DNA of 33,142 nucleotides from Bacteroidota bacterium. Lineage in GTDB: Bacteria > Bacteroidota > Bacteroidia > JAADEI01 > JALVCQ01. Each line of letters starts with the position of its first letter. The first letter of the stretch is position 1. Both the position numbers and the translations under genes were made by a program. Where the stretch lies: positions 1-33,142 of the forward strand of contig JALVCQ010000084.1 of NCBI GenBank assembly GCA_027009805.1, read 5' to 3'. This document shows positions 1-8,016 of the stretch, in pieces. Under the pieces are notes generated by a model. It was given only the letters and a program-made list of their open reading frames with translations. It was not told the DNA's origin and ran no database searches.

Positions 1-246
1 GCAACAGAGGCTTGGTGTTCATCACCCCGCGGGAAGTCCGCGCAGGATGTTTGAAGACGAGCGAGAGCGGAAATAAAAGATGCTGGCGTTGTCCCACAGA
101 ACGAATCTCGGTTGGTGGAACAAAAGTAAAGAAACCTCTGCCCCTCTGAGGCGGGCGTCAGCCGCCCTCTGACGCCCGCTCCCCTCAAGCAATATCGGAG
201 TGTGTTTTGTGTATTACAATGTTGTCTATCGGTCTTATGTATGTTT
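1..246. other. Left-edge region without a confident gene
   Basis: This stretch lies left of the sigma-factor gene and is cut by the window edge. On the + strand a short open frame runs from base 2 to a TAA at 74-76, ending in the charged sequence FEDERERK. It could be the tail of a gene that starts outside the window, but 24 codons are too few to recognise, and another frame is also open to about 150. The rest holds one strong inverted repeat (151-179) and an AT-rich run at 186-246 next to the sigma-factor stop. Confidence 0.3.
151..179. terminator. Perfect 11-bp inverted repeat, possible terminator
   Basis: GCGGGCGTCAG at 151-161 is exactly complementary to CTGACGCCCGC at 169-179, with a 7-base loop. 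It lies about 70 bases past the stop of the leftward sigma-factor gene. Neither side has an immediate run of T, so it is not a textbook intrinsic terminator. It could be a terminator, an RNA-stabilising hairpin or a protein-binding dyad. Confidence 0.4.
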
Positions 247-804
247 TTATGATATGGCTTCTTGAAAATGGGGGTGTCCTTCAAGGAATCGGCGCATTTT
301 GTTCAGACCATACCGGTAGCGCCCCAGCACGGTGTTGATATTGGTGTGGGTGAGCTCGGCGATCTCTCGAAATTTTTTGCGTTCGAAAAAGCGAAGCCGA
401 ATCACGTCGCTCTGCTCCTGCGGCAGGGCGGAAAGCGCCTCGTAGATGGCGTGGTGTTTTTCTTCTTCCATCCGGACTTCTTCCGGCGAACGCTGCGCAT
501 GACAATAGAGATGGAAAGGCTCTAAGGCACTCACGGACCGGTGTTTTTTTCGCCGATAGTAGTCGATGAGAAAATTGCGCACCAATCGCATGACCCATTG
601 CACCGTCTTGCCTTCTTCCCGATAGCGGTTGTTCTTGACTTTTCGCATGATCTTCACGGCCATCTCCTGAAACAGGTCATCCGCTTCCATCGGATCCTTG
701 ACGTAGCCGTAGATATAACCGTAGATTTGATTTTTCCTTTGAAGAAACACCTCCAGCGGCGCGCTTGTTGAAACATTGTTGGATGTGTGCATGACGTCTG
801 CCAT
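247..804 (-). CDS. ECF-type RNA polymerase sigma factor (sigma-70 family)
   Basis: A 185-residue protein with the two-domain layout of extracytoplasmic-function sigma factors. Sigma region 2 lies at about residues 20-85; it includes the YVKDPMEADDLFQE stretch, which matches the usual region 2.1-2.2 DA-DLxQE pattern, and the promoter-melting part VQWVMRLVRNFLIDYYRR. Sigma region 4 lies at about 120-175, with ALSALPQEQSDVIRLRFFE followed by the -35-recognition helix-turn-helix (EIAELTHTNINTVLGRYRYG). It is expected to direct RNA polymerase to a small regulon. No anti-sigma factor with a membrane segment is seen next to it, but the downstream side is cut off after 246 bases. It is divergent from the UvrA-like gene with only 40 bases between the start codons, so their control regions must overlap. 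No clear -7 box was found for it. Confidence 0.9.
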   Translation of the reverse strand: MADVMHTSNNVSTSAPLEVFLQRKNQIYGYIYGYVKDPMEADDLFQEMAVKIMRKVKNNRYREEGKTVQWVMRLVRNFLIDYYRRKKHRSVSALEPFHLYCHAQRSPEEVRMEEEKHHAIYEALSALPQEQSDVIRLRFFERKKFREIAELTHTNINTVLGRYRYGLNKMRRFLEGHPHFQEAIS

Positions 805-844
805 AATCGTTTGTTTTGTGGTGTCCTAAAATCAAGCAATCTTT

Positions 845-3616
845 ATGCCAACAGCGAGCGGGATACGAATTAAAGAGGCTTATCAGCACAACCTTCAGGA
901 CATTGACGTGTGGATTCCCCATGACCGGCTCACGGTGATTACGGGGCCGTCGGGCTCGGGCAAAACATCACTGGCACATTACGTGTTGTTTCGGGAGGGG
1001 CAGCGGTTGTATGCCGAGAGTCTTTCGACCTACCTTCGGCAGTTTCTGGGCAGTGTGATGAAGCCGCACGTGAAACAGATTGAAGGGCTTTCGCCCACGG
1101 TCACCATCCGCCAGCAGCATCGCATTACGGAGACCAACCGCTCGACGGTGGGCACCGCCACCGACACCTATCACTATTTGGCTGCACTGTATGCGGTGGT
1201 CGGTGAAGTGGTCTCGCCCCACACGGGACAGGTGCTCACCCCCGCCACGCCTGCGTTGGTTCTTGACGCGGCGAAAAGGAGCGCAGGAGAAGAAGTGGTG
1301 ATCGGCTATCCGCTGGATGCAGAGCTGCTGATGAAGCATGCAGGCGCCTACTTGCAAAGCCTCTTTGAACAGGGCGTTCGTTATTTATGGCAGCAGGGGC
1401 GGCTTATCGAGCTTGAGCCGTTTGTGGAGTTTGTTGCCGGGATGGCGTCCGTTGGTGACATATGGGGCCGGGAAGATTGGTCGGAGGCGGTGGTGGTCAA
1501 AGGGGTGTTTTCGCCCTCTGATGAAGCGCCGTTATATGAGGCCGCACAAGCGGTGCTGGATGAAACGGGGAGGTGTGTGATGATGATACGCCGGGGGGAC
1601 GAATGGCAACGCCTGACCTTTCACACCCGCCTGTACGACGGCACGCAGGAATATCTGGCTCCCTCGGAAGACCTCTTTAACTTCAACAACTCTTACGGAG
1701 CCTGTCCGGCATGTGAAGGTTTTGGATTGGTGATGCGCCTGTCTGAAGAAAAGATCATTCCGGACCCGTCGTTGTCGGTGCGGCAGGGCGCCGTGGCTTG
1801 CTGGAAAGGCGAGCGGGCCGGGGAGTTGCTGGCGCAATTTATCGAGCGGGCGCCCCGCTATGGTTTTCGGCTGGATGTGGCGTATCAGGATTTGACGCCG
1901 GAAGAGAAAGCCCTGTTGTGGAAGGGCCGTGATGGCTTGATGGGGATCGAAGGCTTTTTTGCGATGCTGGACGGAAAAACCTACAAGCCGCACGTGCGCA
2001 TGTTTAAGGAGCGCTTTATTGAGCGCCTTCCTTGTCCTACCTGCGAAGGCTATCGGTTGCGTCCCGAAGCGTTGGCCGTCAAGGTGGGCGGCAAACATAT
2101 CGGCGAACTGGCCCGAATGGAAGCCGCCGATCTGCTGGATTTCTTAGAAAATCTGCGCCTTTCGGAACATCAGCAGAAACGGGCCCGCATCCCGCTCGAA
2201 GAAGCGCTGCACCGCCTCCGCATGATGAAGCAATTAGGGCTGGGATATATCACACTCGAACGCACCATGCGCACCCTCTCCGGCGGCGAATGGCAGCGGG
2301 TCCAACTCCTGAAAGCCGTACGCAATGCCATGAGCGGCATCACCTATATTCTGGATGAACCTACGGTGGGGCTGCATCCCACCGACACCGCCCGGCTGAT
2401 AGCGGCTTTGCGGGAACTGGCCCGGGAAAATACCGTCGTGGTGGTGGAACACGACGCCGAAGTGATCCGGTCCGCCGATTACGTGGTGGAGTTGGGCCCC
2501 GGGGCGGGGCAGTATGGCGGCCAGGTGGTTTTTGAAGGGCCAGCCGATGATTTTGCCAAAGCCCAAACCCTGACGGCGGACTATATTCACGGCCGACGGC
2601 GGGTGGAGGGCCGCCGGCCTGAAGCACTTCCGTCCCAAACGTCCGAGTGGATACGCTGGCAAGGCGTTCAGAAACACAACCTCAAAGGCGTGGACGTGAC
2701 CGTTCCGCTGGGTCGAATGAGCGTGATTGTAGGGCCTTCCGGCGCCGGAAAGTCCACGCTGATGCAGGAAGTCATGTATCCCTCACTGGCCGGTGTCCTG
2801 TCGGCAAGCACCGCCTATGCCGCCATGGAAATTGAGCAACCGCCCGCCTGGGTGGACCTGGTCGATCAGAAAAGCATCAGCCGGTCGTCCCGCTCCAATG
2901 TGATGAGCTATATCGGCCTTTATCCCCTCATTCGAGCGGTGTTCGGCCAACAAAAAGAAGCCCTTCGGATGGGATTGACGGCCGCTCACTTTTCCTTTAA
3001 CTCTAAAAAGGGACATTGTGAAAGCTGCAAGGGCGAAGGCGTTGTTTATATCGACTTGCAATTCATGGCGCCGGTGGAGATGGTGTGCCCGGAATGCGGC
3101 GGCAAGCGGTTTAAGCCATCGGTGTTGGAAGTGAAGGTGGGTGGCAAGACGATTGCCGACATGTTTGATATGGAGGTCTCGACGGCTCGCACGTTCTTTT
3201 CCGATGCGGAAGAGATGGCGCCTTATTTCGATGTGTTGGAACGGGTCGGATTGGGATATCTGCATCTGGGTCAGACCACGGCCCAGCTGAGCGGCGGAGA
3301 ACTTCACCGCCTTAAAATCGCCCGCCACCTGCTGGAGCGCTCCGAGGAGCCCGGCATTATCTTTTTCGATGAGCCGACCACCGGCCTCCATCTTCACGAC
3401 ATTGCCACGTTGCTCAAAGCACTCGATGAGTTAGTGGCCCAGGGACACACGGTGGTGATTATCGAACATCATCCCGATGTGATCCGGAGCGCCGACTGGG
3501 TCATTGAGTTGGGGCCCGGGGGCGGAAAATCGGGCGGCCGCCTCCTTTTCTCGGGGCCGCCGCAACAGTTTGTCCAGACGGATTCGCCGCTGGTTCCTTT
3601 TATCCGGCAGCGCTGA
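845..3616 (+). CDS. uvrA: UvrA-family excinuclease ABC ATPase (divergent, possible paralogue)
   Basis: A 923-residue protein with the twin ABC layout of UvrA, the damage-recognition subunit of nucleotide excision repair. The first Walker A (GPSGSGKTS) is at about 34-42 and the first signature (LSGGEWQR) at about 478. The second Walker A (GPSGAGKST) is at about 630 and the second signature (LSGGELHR) at about 815. The C-terminal zinc module is intact, with CESC near 725-728 and CPEC near 748-751. The first zinc module is not: CPAC at 287-290 is present, but the partner CxxC expected some 25 residues earlier is replaced by FHTRLYDGTQEY, and the usual CPxCG after the early FARVG-like segment reads SPHTG. 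Length is near normal (about 940) and a segment corresponding to the UvrB-binding domain remains. It may be the main UvrA of a divergent lineage or a second copy. The ATG at 845 gives the usual short N-terminus before the first strand. No convincing -7 box or Shine-Dalgarno sequence was seen. Confidence 0.88.
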   Translation: MPTASGIRIKEAYQHNLQDIDVWIPHDRLTVITGPSGSGKTSLAHYVLFREGQRLYAESLSTYLRQFLGSVMKPHVKQIEGLSPTVTIRQQHRITETNRSTVGTATDTYHYLAALYAVVGEVVSPHTGQVLTPATPALVLDAAKRSAGEEVVIGYPLDAELLMKHAGAYLQSLFEQGVRYLWQQGRLIELEPFVEFVAGMASVGDIWGREDWSEAVVVKGVFSPSDEAPLYEAAQAVLDETGRCVMMIRRGDEWQRLTFHTRLYDGTQEYLAPSEDLFNFNNSYGACPACEGFGLVMRLSEEKIIPDPSLSVRQGAVACWKGERAGELLAQFIERAPRYGFRLDVAYQDLTPEEKALLWKGRDGLMGIEGFFAMLDGKTYKPHVRMFKERFIERLPCPTCEGYRLRPEALAVKVGGKHIGELARMEAADLLDFLENLRLSEHQQKRARIPLEEALHRLRMMKQLGLGYITLERTMRTLSGGEWQRVQLLKAVRNAMSGITYILDEPTVGLHPTDTARLIAALRELARENTVVVVEHDAEVIRSADYVVELGPGAGQYGGQVVFEGPADDFAKAQTLTADYIHGRRRVEGRRPEALPSQTSEWIRWQGVQKHNLKGVDVTVPLGRMSVIVGPSGAGKSTLMQEVMYPSLAGVLSASTAYAAMEIEQPPAWVDLVDQKSISRSSRSNVMSYIGLYPLIRAVFGQQKEALRMGLTAAHFSFNSKKGHCESCKGEGVVYIDLQFMAPVEMVCPECGGKRFKPSVLEVKVGGKTIADMFDMEVSTARTFFSDAEEMAPYFDVLERVGLGYLHLGQTTAQLSGGELHRLKIARHLLERSEEPGIIFFDEPTTGLHLHDIATLLKALDELVAQGHTVVIIEHHPDVIRSADWVIELGPGGGKSGGRLLFSGPPQQFVQTDSPLVPFIRQR

Positions 3617-4507
3617 CTATCGGCGAAATTCAGGAGCCACCCGCGGATGCTTAATGCCTTCGCTGTAATCGTAAAATCCGCGGCCGGTTTTGACGCCCAG
3701 GTGTCCGGCGTCCACCATCTTAATGAGCAGCGGGCAGGGCGCATACTTGGGATTGCCCAGCCCTTCATGCAGCACGTTCAGGATAGCCAGACACACGTCC
3801 AGCCCGATAAAGTCCGCCAGATGAAGTGGGCCCATCGGATGATTCATCCCCAGCTTCATGACCGTGTCGATTTCTTCCACGCCGGCCACGCCTTCATAAA
3901 GGGCATAAACGGCTTCGTTGATCATGGGCATGAGAATGCGATTGGCCACAAAGCCGGGATAGTCATTGACGACGACGGGCGTTTTGCCCAGTTCTTTGGT
4001 AATCGATACGATCCGCTCGGTCACACTGGCTTCGGTGCGCCATCCGTTGATGATTTCCACGAGCTTCATCACCGGCACGGGATTCATAAAGTGCATCCCG
4101 ATGACCTGCTGGGGCCGTTTGGTGACGGCGGCGATTTTCGTGATGGAAATGGAAGAGGTGTTGGTGGCCAGGATGGCTTGTGACGGTGCATGACGGTCGA
4201 TGGTCTCGAAGATTCGGGCTTTGATATCAAAGTTTTCGGTGGCGGCTTCCACCACCAGTTGTGCACTTTTTACACCCTCTTCCAGCAAGGTGGTGGTCTG
4301 GATTCGTTGGAGGGTCTGGGTTTTTTCTTCGTCGGAGATGATCTGTTTTTTGAGCATTCGGTCGAGGTTGCGCTGGATGGTCTCAAGGGCTTTATCGAGG
4401 GCCGAAGCACTGATGTCCACAAGGGTAACGGAAAATCCTTTCATGGCAAATACGTGGGCGATGCCGTTGCCCATCGTGCCGGCGCCCACAACGGTGACGT
4501 TCATCAT
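3617..4507 (-). CDS. 3-hydroxybutyryl-CoA / 3-hydroxyacyl-CoA dehydrogenase
   Basis: A 296-residue NAD-dependent dehydrogenase of the Hbd/FadB-type 3-hydroxyacyl-CoA family, which interconverts 3-hydroxyacyl-CoA and 3-ketoacyl-CoA in fatty-acid or butyrate metabolism. The N-terminal Rossmann fold opens with VTVVGAGTMGNGIA, and an Asp at the end of the second strand (LVDIS) points to NAD rather than NADP. The catalytic motif GMHFMNPVPVMKLVE is present. The C-terminal dimerisation domain has NDYPGFVANRILMPMINEA and ends with KTGRGFYDYSEG. An upstream in-frame ATG at 4555 would add 16 residues that do not fit the family, so the start is placed at one of the paired ATGs (4507 or 4504), directly before the Rossmann strand. 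Its stop (3617-3619) directly follows the uvrA stop (3614-3616) in convergent orientation, with no bases between. No other beta-oxidation genes are adjacent. Confidence 0.93.
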   Translation of the reverse strand: MMNVTVVGAGTMGNGIAHVFAMKGFSVTLVDISASALDKALETIQRNLDRMLKKQIISDEEKTQTLQRIQTTTLLEEGVKSAQLVVEAATENFDIKARIFETIDRHAPSQAILATNTSSISITKIAAVTKRPQQVIGMHFMNPVPVMKLVEIINGWRTEASVTERIVSITKELGKTPVVVNDYPGFVANRILMPMINEAVYALYEGVAGVEEIDTVMKLGMNHPMGPLHLADFIGLDVCLAILNVLHEGLGNPKYAPCPLLIKMVDAGHLGVKTGRGFYDYSEGIKHPRVAPEFRR

Positions 4508-4532
4508 GATGGTTTCAGCGGTTTGATGGGTG

Positions 4533-4540
4533 CAAAGTTC
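4533..4540 (-). promoter_or_regulatory. Weak -7 box candidate for the hydroxyacyl-CoA dehydrogenase gene
   Basis: Reads GAACTTTG on the - strand, one mismatch from TAnnTTTG, and lies 25 bases before the ATG at 4507. The spacing matches other boxes in this window, but the mismatch falls in the important first T. Confidence 0.3.
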
Positions 4541-4621
4541 TTCTTTTGGGGCCAATCCGTCGGTTTCTGAGAAGTCGCTGCTGTTTCAAGGCATGTATTA
4601 GGGAAAGCGGCGGTTTCCTGA

Positions 4622-6250
4622 CTATCGCCTTGGATTCCACCACAGAAACGCCGCCCGAGGCGTGCGGATGATGTAGGTGCCGGGGGCCAGATGGGGCGCC
4701 GGCTGCTGTCCTTTCCGGAAAGATTCCACGGCGGTGGTGGCGAACTCGGCCACCTGTCGTCCATTCAAATCAAACACTCGCACCGGCTGGTCGGACGACT
4801 GCCCTATAAAATGCCATGTGGCGGTGGTGTCTTTCCATAGGGCGGCGGATTGCTGCAAGAGAGTGAGGGCGGCGTCGAAGTGCGGGATGCCGTAGCCGAA
4901 GACATCGTCGGCAAGCGGGGCCAGGTGGGCGCTCGTTTTGATGGCTTCGAGGATTTGTCGGGGATGAGGGCGACGGGAAGGGAAGGCGCTGAGGAGGGCG
5001 GCGGTCATGCCGGAAATCATGGGGGCGGACAGCGAGGTGCCGGAGGCTCGGATGAGGCGCATGCGGCCGGGGTCGGTGCTGTTGTATATCAGGCAGGGCA
5101 CGCGCACGCCATAGGCTGCAATGTCGGGCTTGGTGCGTCCGTCGGCGGAAGGCCCCCGCCCGGAAAACGCCGCTGCGCGTCGCTGGGAATCGACGGCTCC
5201 CACGCATAAGATGCCGCGGGCATCGGAAGGGGCTGAAATATGGTGCCACCTGTCAGCGCCCCAATTGCCGGCACTCACCACCACGATGATGCCTTTCTGC
5301 GCCGCCATCGAAGCCGCCCGGGAAGAAGGCGCCGTCCAGCCGTCCATGTCCTGATAGGTGTGGTTCATGGCGGGATGGTCGAAGGTGGTATAGCCCAGCG
5401 ATGAGTTGATGATGTCGGCCCCGGCGCTGTCGGCGCGCTCGGCGCCCATCGCCCAGAAATATTCTTCAATGAGGTATTCTTCGGCGCCGTTTTCGGTGCG
5501 ATAGAGCATAAACGCCGCCTCGGGGGCCAGTCCCATGAAATAGCCCGGGGCATCTGCGGCGATGGTGGACAGCACCAGCGTGCCATGGCTGTGATGGCCA
5601 TATACGAATGGCCGCCCCGCCACAAAGTCGTAGGCGTCGAGAATGCGCCCGTCCTGGAATAGGTGAGCGAAGGCGGACATAGAATCCATGCCCAGGAAGC
5701 CGGCGTCCAGCAAGGCCACTCGGACGCCTTTCCCGCGCCGGCCCCTGCGGTGAAGGGACGTCCCGCCGTGAAAGGTGAGGCTATACCAGCCCATGCCGTA
5801 TTGGCTGGAAAAGGGCGGAGGAATGTCGGTGACCTCGACCGGCAGGTCCAGTTTCGACAGCCGCCGCTCTACTGATTGCTGCACCACCGACGGGCGGACA
5901 TAGACCACCTTTTTCACAAAGGGACGGCTGACAAGCGCCATCGCCCTTGCCGAATCCATCGTCACGAGGGCGGCGTTCAGCCATCGGCTGGTGCCGATGA
6001 TGGTGCCGCCGGCCTTGCGAACCGAGTCCAGCAGGGTAGGGCTGACGGGAAGGTCGGAAGAATCAAGGCGAATCAGTGCACGGGCCCGCCTTTCCAACGC
6101 CGCCGGAGAAAGAAACTCGCCCGGCCGCTGGAAAGTGTAGGGCGTGGGGGCTTTCGAGGTAAAATGCACGGCAAAGGTGGGATAGGGTTGGGCGCCGAGA
6201 CGCCCGATGAAGAGGCAGAGCAGGAAGAAAAGAAAGCGATTAGGGGACAT
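4622..6250 (-). CDS. Secreted subtilisin-like serine protease with putative T9SS sorting domain
   Basis: A 542-residue S8-family (subtilase) protease. It begins with a signal peptide (MSPNRFLFFLLCLFIGRLGAQ) and a prodomain-like region to about residue 150. The catalytic triad is readable in order: Asp in GVRVALLDAGF, His in YGHHSHGTLVLSTIA, and Ser in GTSLSAPMISGM. The oxyanion-hole Asn is in VVVSAGNWG. The last 65 or so residues form a small beta-rich tail (VRVFDLNGRQVAEF, then LAPGTYIIRT) that resembles the type A C-terminal sorting domain recognised by the type IX secretion system. This would place the protein outside the cell or on its surface. It is the last gene of a five-gene operon whose first gene encodes a PorV/PorQ-type protein, and its start overlaps the upstream lipoprotein gene by 11 bases. 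The substrate is unknown. Confidence 0.9.
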   Translation of the reverse strand: MSPNRFLFFLLCLFIGRLGAQPYPTFAVHFTSKAPTPYTFQRPGEFLSPAALERRARALIRLDSSDLPVSPTLLDSVRKAGGTIIGTSRWLNAALVTMDSARAMALVSRPFVKKVVYVRPSVVQQSVERRLSKLDLPVEVTDIPPPFSSQYGMGWYSLTFHGGTSLHRRGRRGKGVRVALLDAGFLGMDSMSAFAHLFQDGRILDAYDFVAGRPFVYGHHSHGTLVLSTIAADAPGYFMGLAPEAAFMLYRTENGAEEYLIEEYFWAMGAERADSAGADIINSSLGYTTFDHPAMNHTYQDMDGWTAPSSRAASMAAQKGIIVVVSAGNWGADRWHHISAPSDARGILCVGAVDSQRRAAAFSGRGPSADGRTKPDIAAYGVRVPCLIYNSTDPGRMRLIRASGTSLSAPMISGMTAALLSAFPSRRPHPRQILEAIKTSAHLAPLADDVFGYGIPHFDAALTLLQQSAALWKDTTATWHFIGQSSDQPVRVFDLNGRQVAEFATTAVESFRKGQQPAPHLAPGTYIIRTPRAAFLWWNPRR

Positions 6251-6902
6251 ACAGCTGGGTTAAGCGTTCGCGAATACGGAGGCCGTCGATTGTGTCGCCG
6301 TTGAGGTTAATTTCGAGCGAATCGTAGATAAGGCGGGTGATGCCGGAATCGCGGGTCAGAAGATAGGCCGTCCGATAGTAGTCGATAGCGGTGGAGTCGG
6401 CGCGATGAATCAACCATGCATGCAGCGAATCGGACTGTTGGTAATAGGCCCGTGTGGAAGGATGAGGATCGTATAAATAAAGGTCCCATTCCGCCCTGTC
6501 TTGCACCGGAAAGACGGCGAATAAAAGCGTTTGCCCCGGCCGTTGGAGCAGCAAGCGGTTGGAGTCCACCACAAACGTTTCAGCATAGGCCTCTTGCCAT
6601 GGGGCCGAGGTGTCGGCCCGGCGATAGTAGTGGTAGGCTGTCAGGTGAAGCCGATCTTCCTGGTTGGTGAAGGTGTCGGCGATTTCCATTTTGTGGAAAT
6701 AGGGGACCGTGTCGATGGTGCCGAAGAAGCTGTTCAAAATCACAGAGTCGCCCTGCCAGATAAAATAGGCTCCCTTCTTGAGTGGCATCCATTGTTCGTA
6801 ATGTGCGTCGGAGGCACGGTTCGAGGCCGGCATCCATTCTTCCGTCCGGTTACACGCCCCGATGAGGGCCGGCACCAGCCACAGCCATATTCTGAACTTC
6901 AT
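6240..6902 (-). CDS. Hypothetical lipoprotein, about 220 residues
   Basis: The protein is not recognised. It starts with a short hydrophobic signal ending in the lipobox IGAC (MKFRIWLWLVPALIGAC), so it is predicted to be lipidated and anchored in the envelope. The mature part is rich in aromatic residues and Asp, with alternating strand-like segments (WQGDSVILNSFFGTIDT, YHYYRRADTSAPW), suggesting a small beta-sheet protein. I chose the ATG at 6902 because it immediately precedes the signal peptide; the open frame extends to 7028, but that part lies inside mnmA and gives an Arg/Trp-rich sequence unlike a leader. The gene overlaps the mnmA end by 53 bases and the protease start by 11 bases, which indicates co-transcription and probable translational coupling. 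Confidence 0.75.
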   Translation of the reverse strand: MKFRIWLWLVPALIGACNRTEEWMPASNRASDAHYEQWMPLKKGAYFIWQGDSVILNSFFGTIDTVPYFHKMEIADTFTNQEDRLHLTAYHYYRRADTSAPWQEAYAETFVVDSNRLLLQRPGQTLLFAVFPVQDRAEWDLYLYDPHPSTRAYYQQSDSLHAWLIHRADSTAIDYYRTAYLLTRDSGITRLIYDSLEINLNGDTIDGLRIRERLTQLYVP

Positions 6903-8016
6903 GTGCAGATTGCGTTTGTGTGATAATACCGCCGCCCACCACCGCATCACCTTCATAGAAAACCGCCGACTGGCCCGGCGCCACGCCATACACCGGTTCC
7001 AGAAATTCGACTTCCACGCGGCCGTCATCGGCCGGCCGGATGCGGGCGCGGGCGCCTTCGTGTTTATATCGCACTTTCGTGATGACGTCCCTTGGGCCGT
7101 CCAGGTGGTCGTATCGGATCCAGTTAACGCCCGTCACCGTCATCGCCCGGCAACGAAGGGCCTCCCGAGGGCCGATGACGACTTCGTTTTTAACCGGATC
7201 GATATGTACGACATACATGGGTTTGCCCAACGCCACGCCGAGGTTTTTACGCTGCCCGATGGTGAAAAAGGGATAGCCGGGGTGTTGTCCGATCACTTCG
7301 CCGGAGATAAGTTTGAGCGGCCCGGGGCCGATGTATTTGCCTAATTTCTCGGCCTGCCGGCGCAAGAAGGCCCGGTAGTCGTTGTCCGGAATAAAACAAA
7401 TCTCGTAGCTTTCGCTTTTACGGACCAGCTGGTGATATCCTCGTTGGAGGGCCATCCGGCGGATTTCGGCTTTGGTCAGCCCGCCAAGGGGCAGCAAGGT
7501 GCGCGCCAGCACATCCTGTGTCAGTCCCCACAACACATACGATTGGTCTTTCTTCGAGTCCCGCCCTTTGTAGATGACCCAGCGGCCGTTTTCCTGCTTC
7601 AGGTGAGCGTAATGGCCGGTGGCCAGATAGTCGCAATTCAGCTTGTCGGCCTTGTCGAGGAGGGCTTCCCATTTGATGAAAGTGTTGCAGAGGACGCAAG
7701 GGTTGGGCGTACGGCCGCTGAGGTATTCCGAGACGAAGTTGCGGATGATTTTATCGCCGAACTCGGCCCGCAGGTCCAGCACGTAGTGCGGGATGTCATA
7801 TTCGACGGCGATGGTGCGGGCGTCGTTGATGCTGTCGAGGCTGCAGCATCCGGTTTCTTTGCCGGTGGCGCCGCTGCTTTCGTAGTCCCAGGTTTTCATG
7901 GTGATGCCCACCACGTCGTATCCCTGTTCTTTGAGCATCACAGCGGTCATGGTGCTGTCGATGCCGCCGCTCATTGCTACGAGCACCCGCCCTTTATTGC
8001 GCATGTGCGATATCAT
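6850..8016 (-). CDS. mnmA: tRNA-specific 2-thiouridylase MnmA
   Basis: A 388-residue enzyme that thiolates U34 of tRNA-Lys, -Glu and -Gln in the cytoplasm. The PP-loop ATP-binding motif SGGIDST is at 16-22. The catalytic Cys lies in RTPNPCVLCN (C107, with C110 nearby) and the persulfide-forming Cys in SYEICFIPDNDYR (C207). The FFTIGQRKNLG segment and a C-terminal beta-barrel follow, with GVAPGQSAVFYEGDAVVGGG near the end. Length is close to normal (about 360-370). ATG at 8016 is preferred because it overlaps the TGA of the upstream lipoprotein gene as ATGA; the second Met (8004) is possible. The last 17 or so residues (VQNMAVAGAGPHRGV) are a tail beyond the usual end and coincide with the overlap into the next gene. 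A housekeeping RNA-modification gene set between secreted-protein genes is unusual. Confidence 0.97.
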   Translation of the reverse strand: MISHMRNKGRVLVAMSGGIDSTMTAVMLKEQGYDVVGITMKTWDYESSGATGKETGCCSLDSINDARTIAVEYDIPHYVLDLRAEFGDKIIRNFVSEYLSGRTPNPCVLCNTFIKWEALLDKADKLNCDYLATGHYAHLKQENGRWVIYKGRDSKKDQSYVLWGLTQDVLARTLLPLGGLTKAEIRRMALQRGYHQLVRKSESYEICFIPDNDYRAFLRRQAEKLGKYIGPGPLKLISGEVIGQHPGYPFFTIGQRKNLGVALGKPMYVVHIDPVKNEVVIGPREALRCRAMTVTGVNWIRYDHLDGPRDVITKVRYKHEGARARIRPADDGRVEVEFLEPVYGVAPGQSAVFYEGDAVVGGGIITQTQSAHEVQNMAVAGAGPHRGV

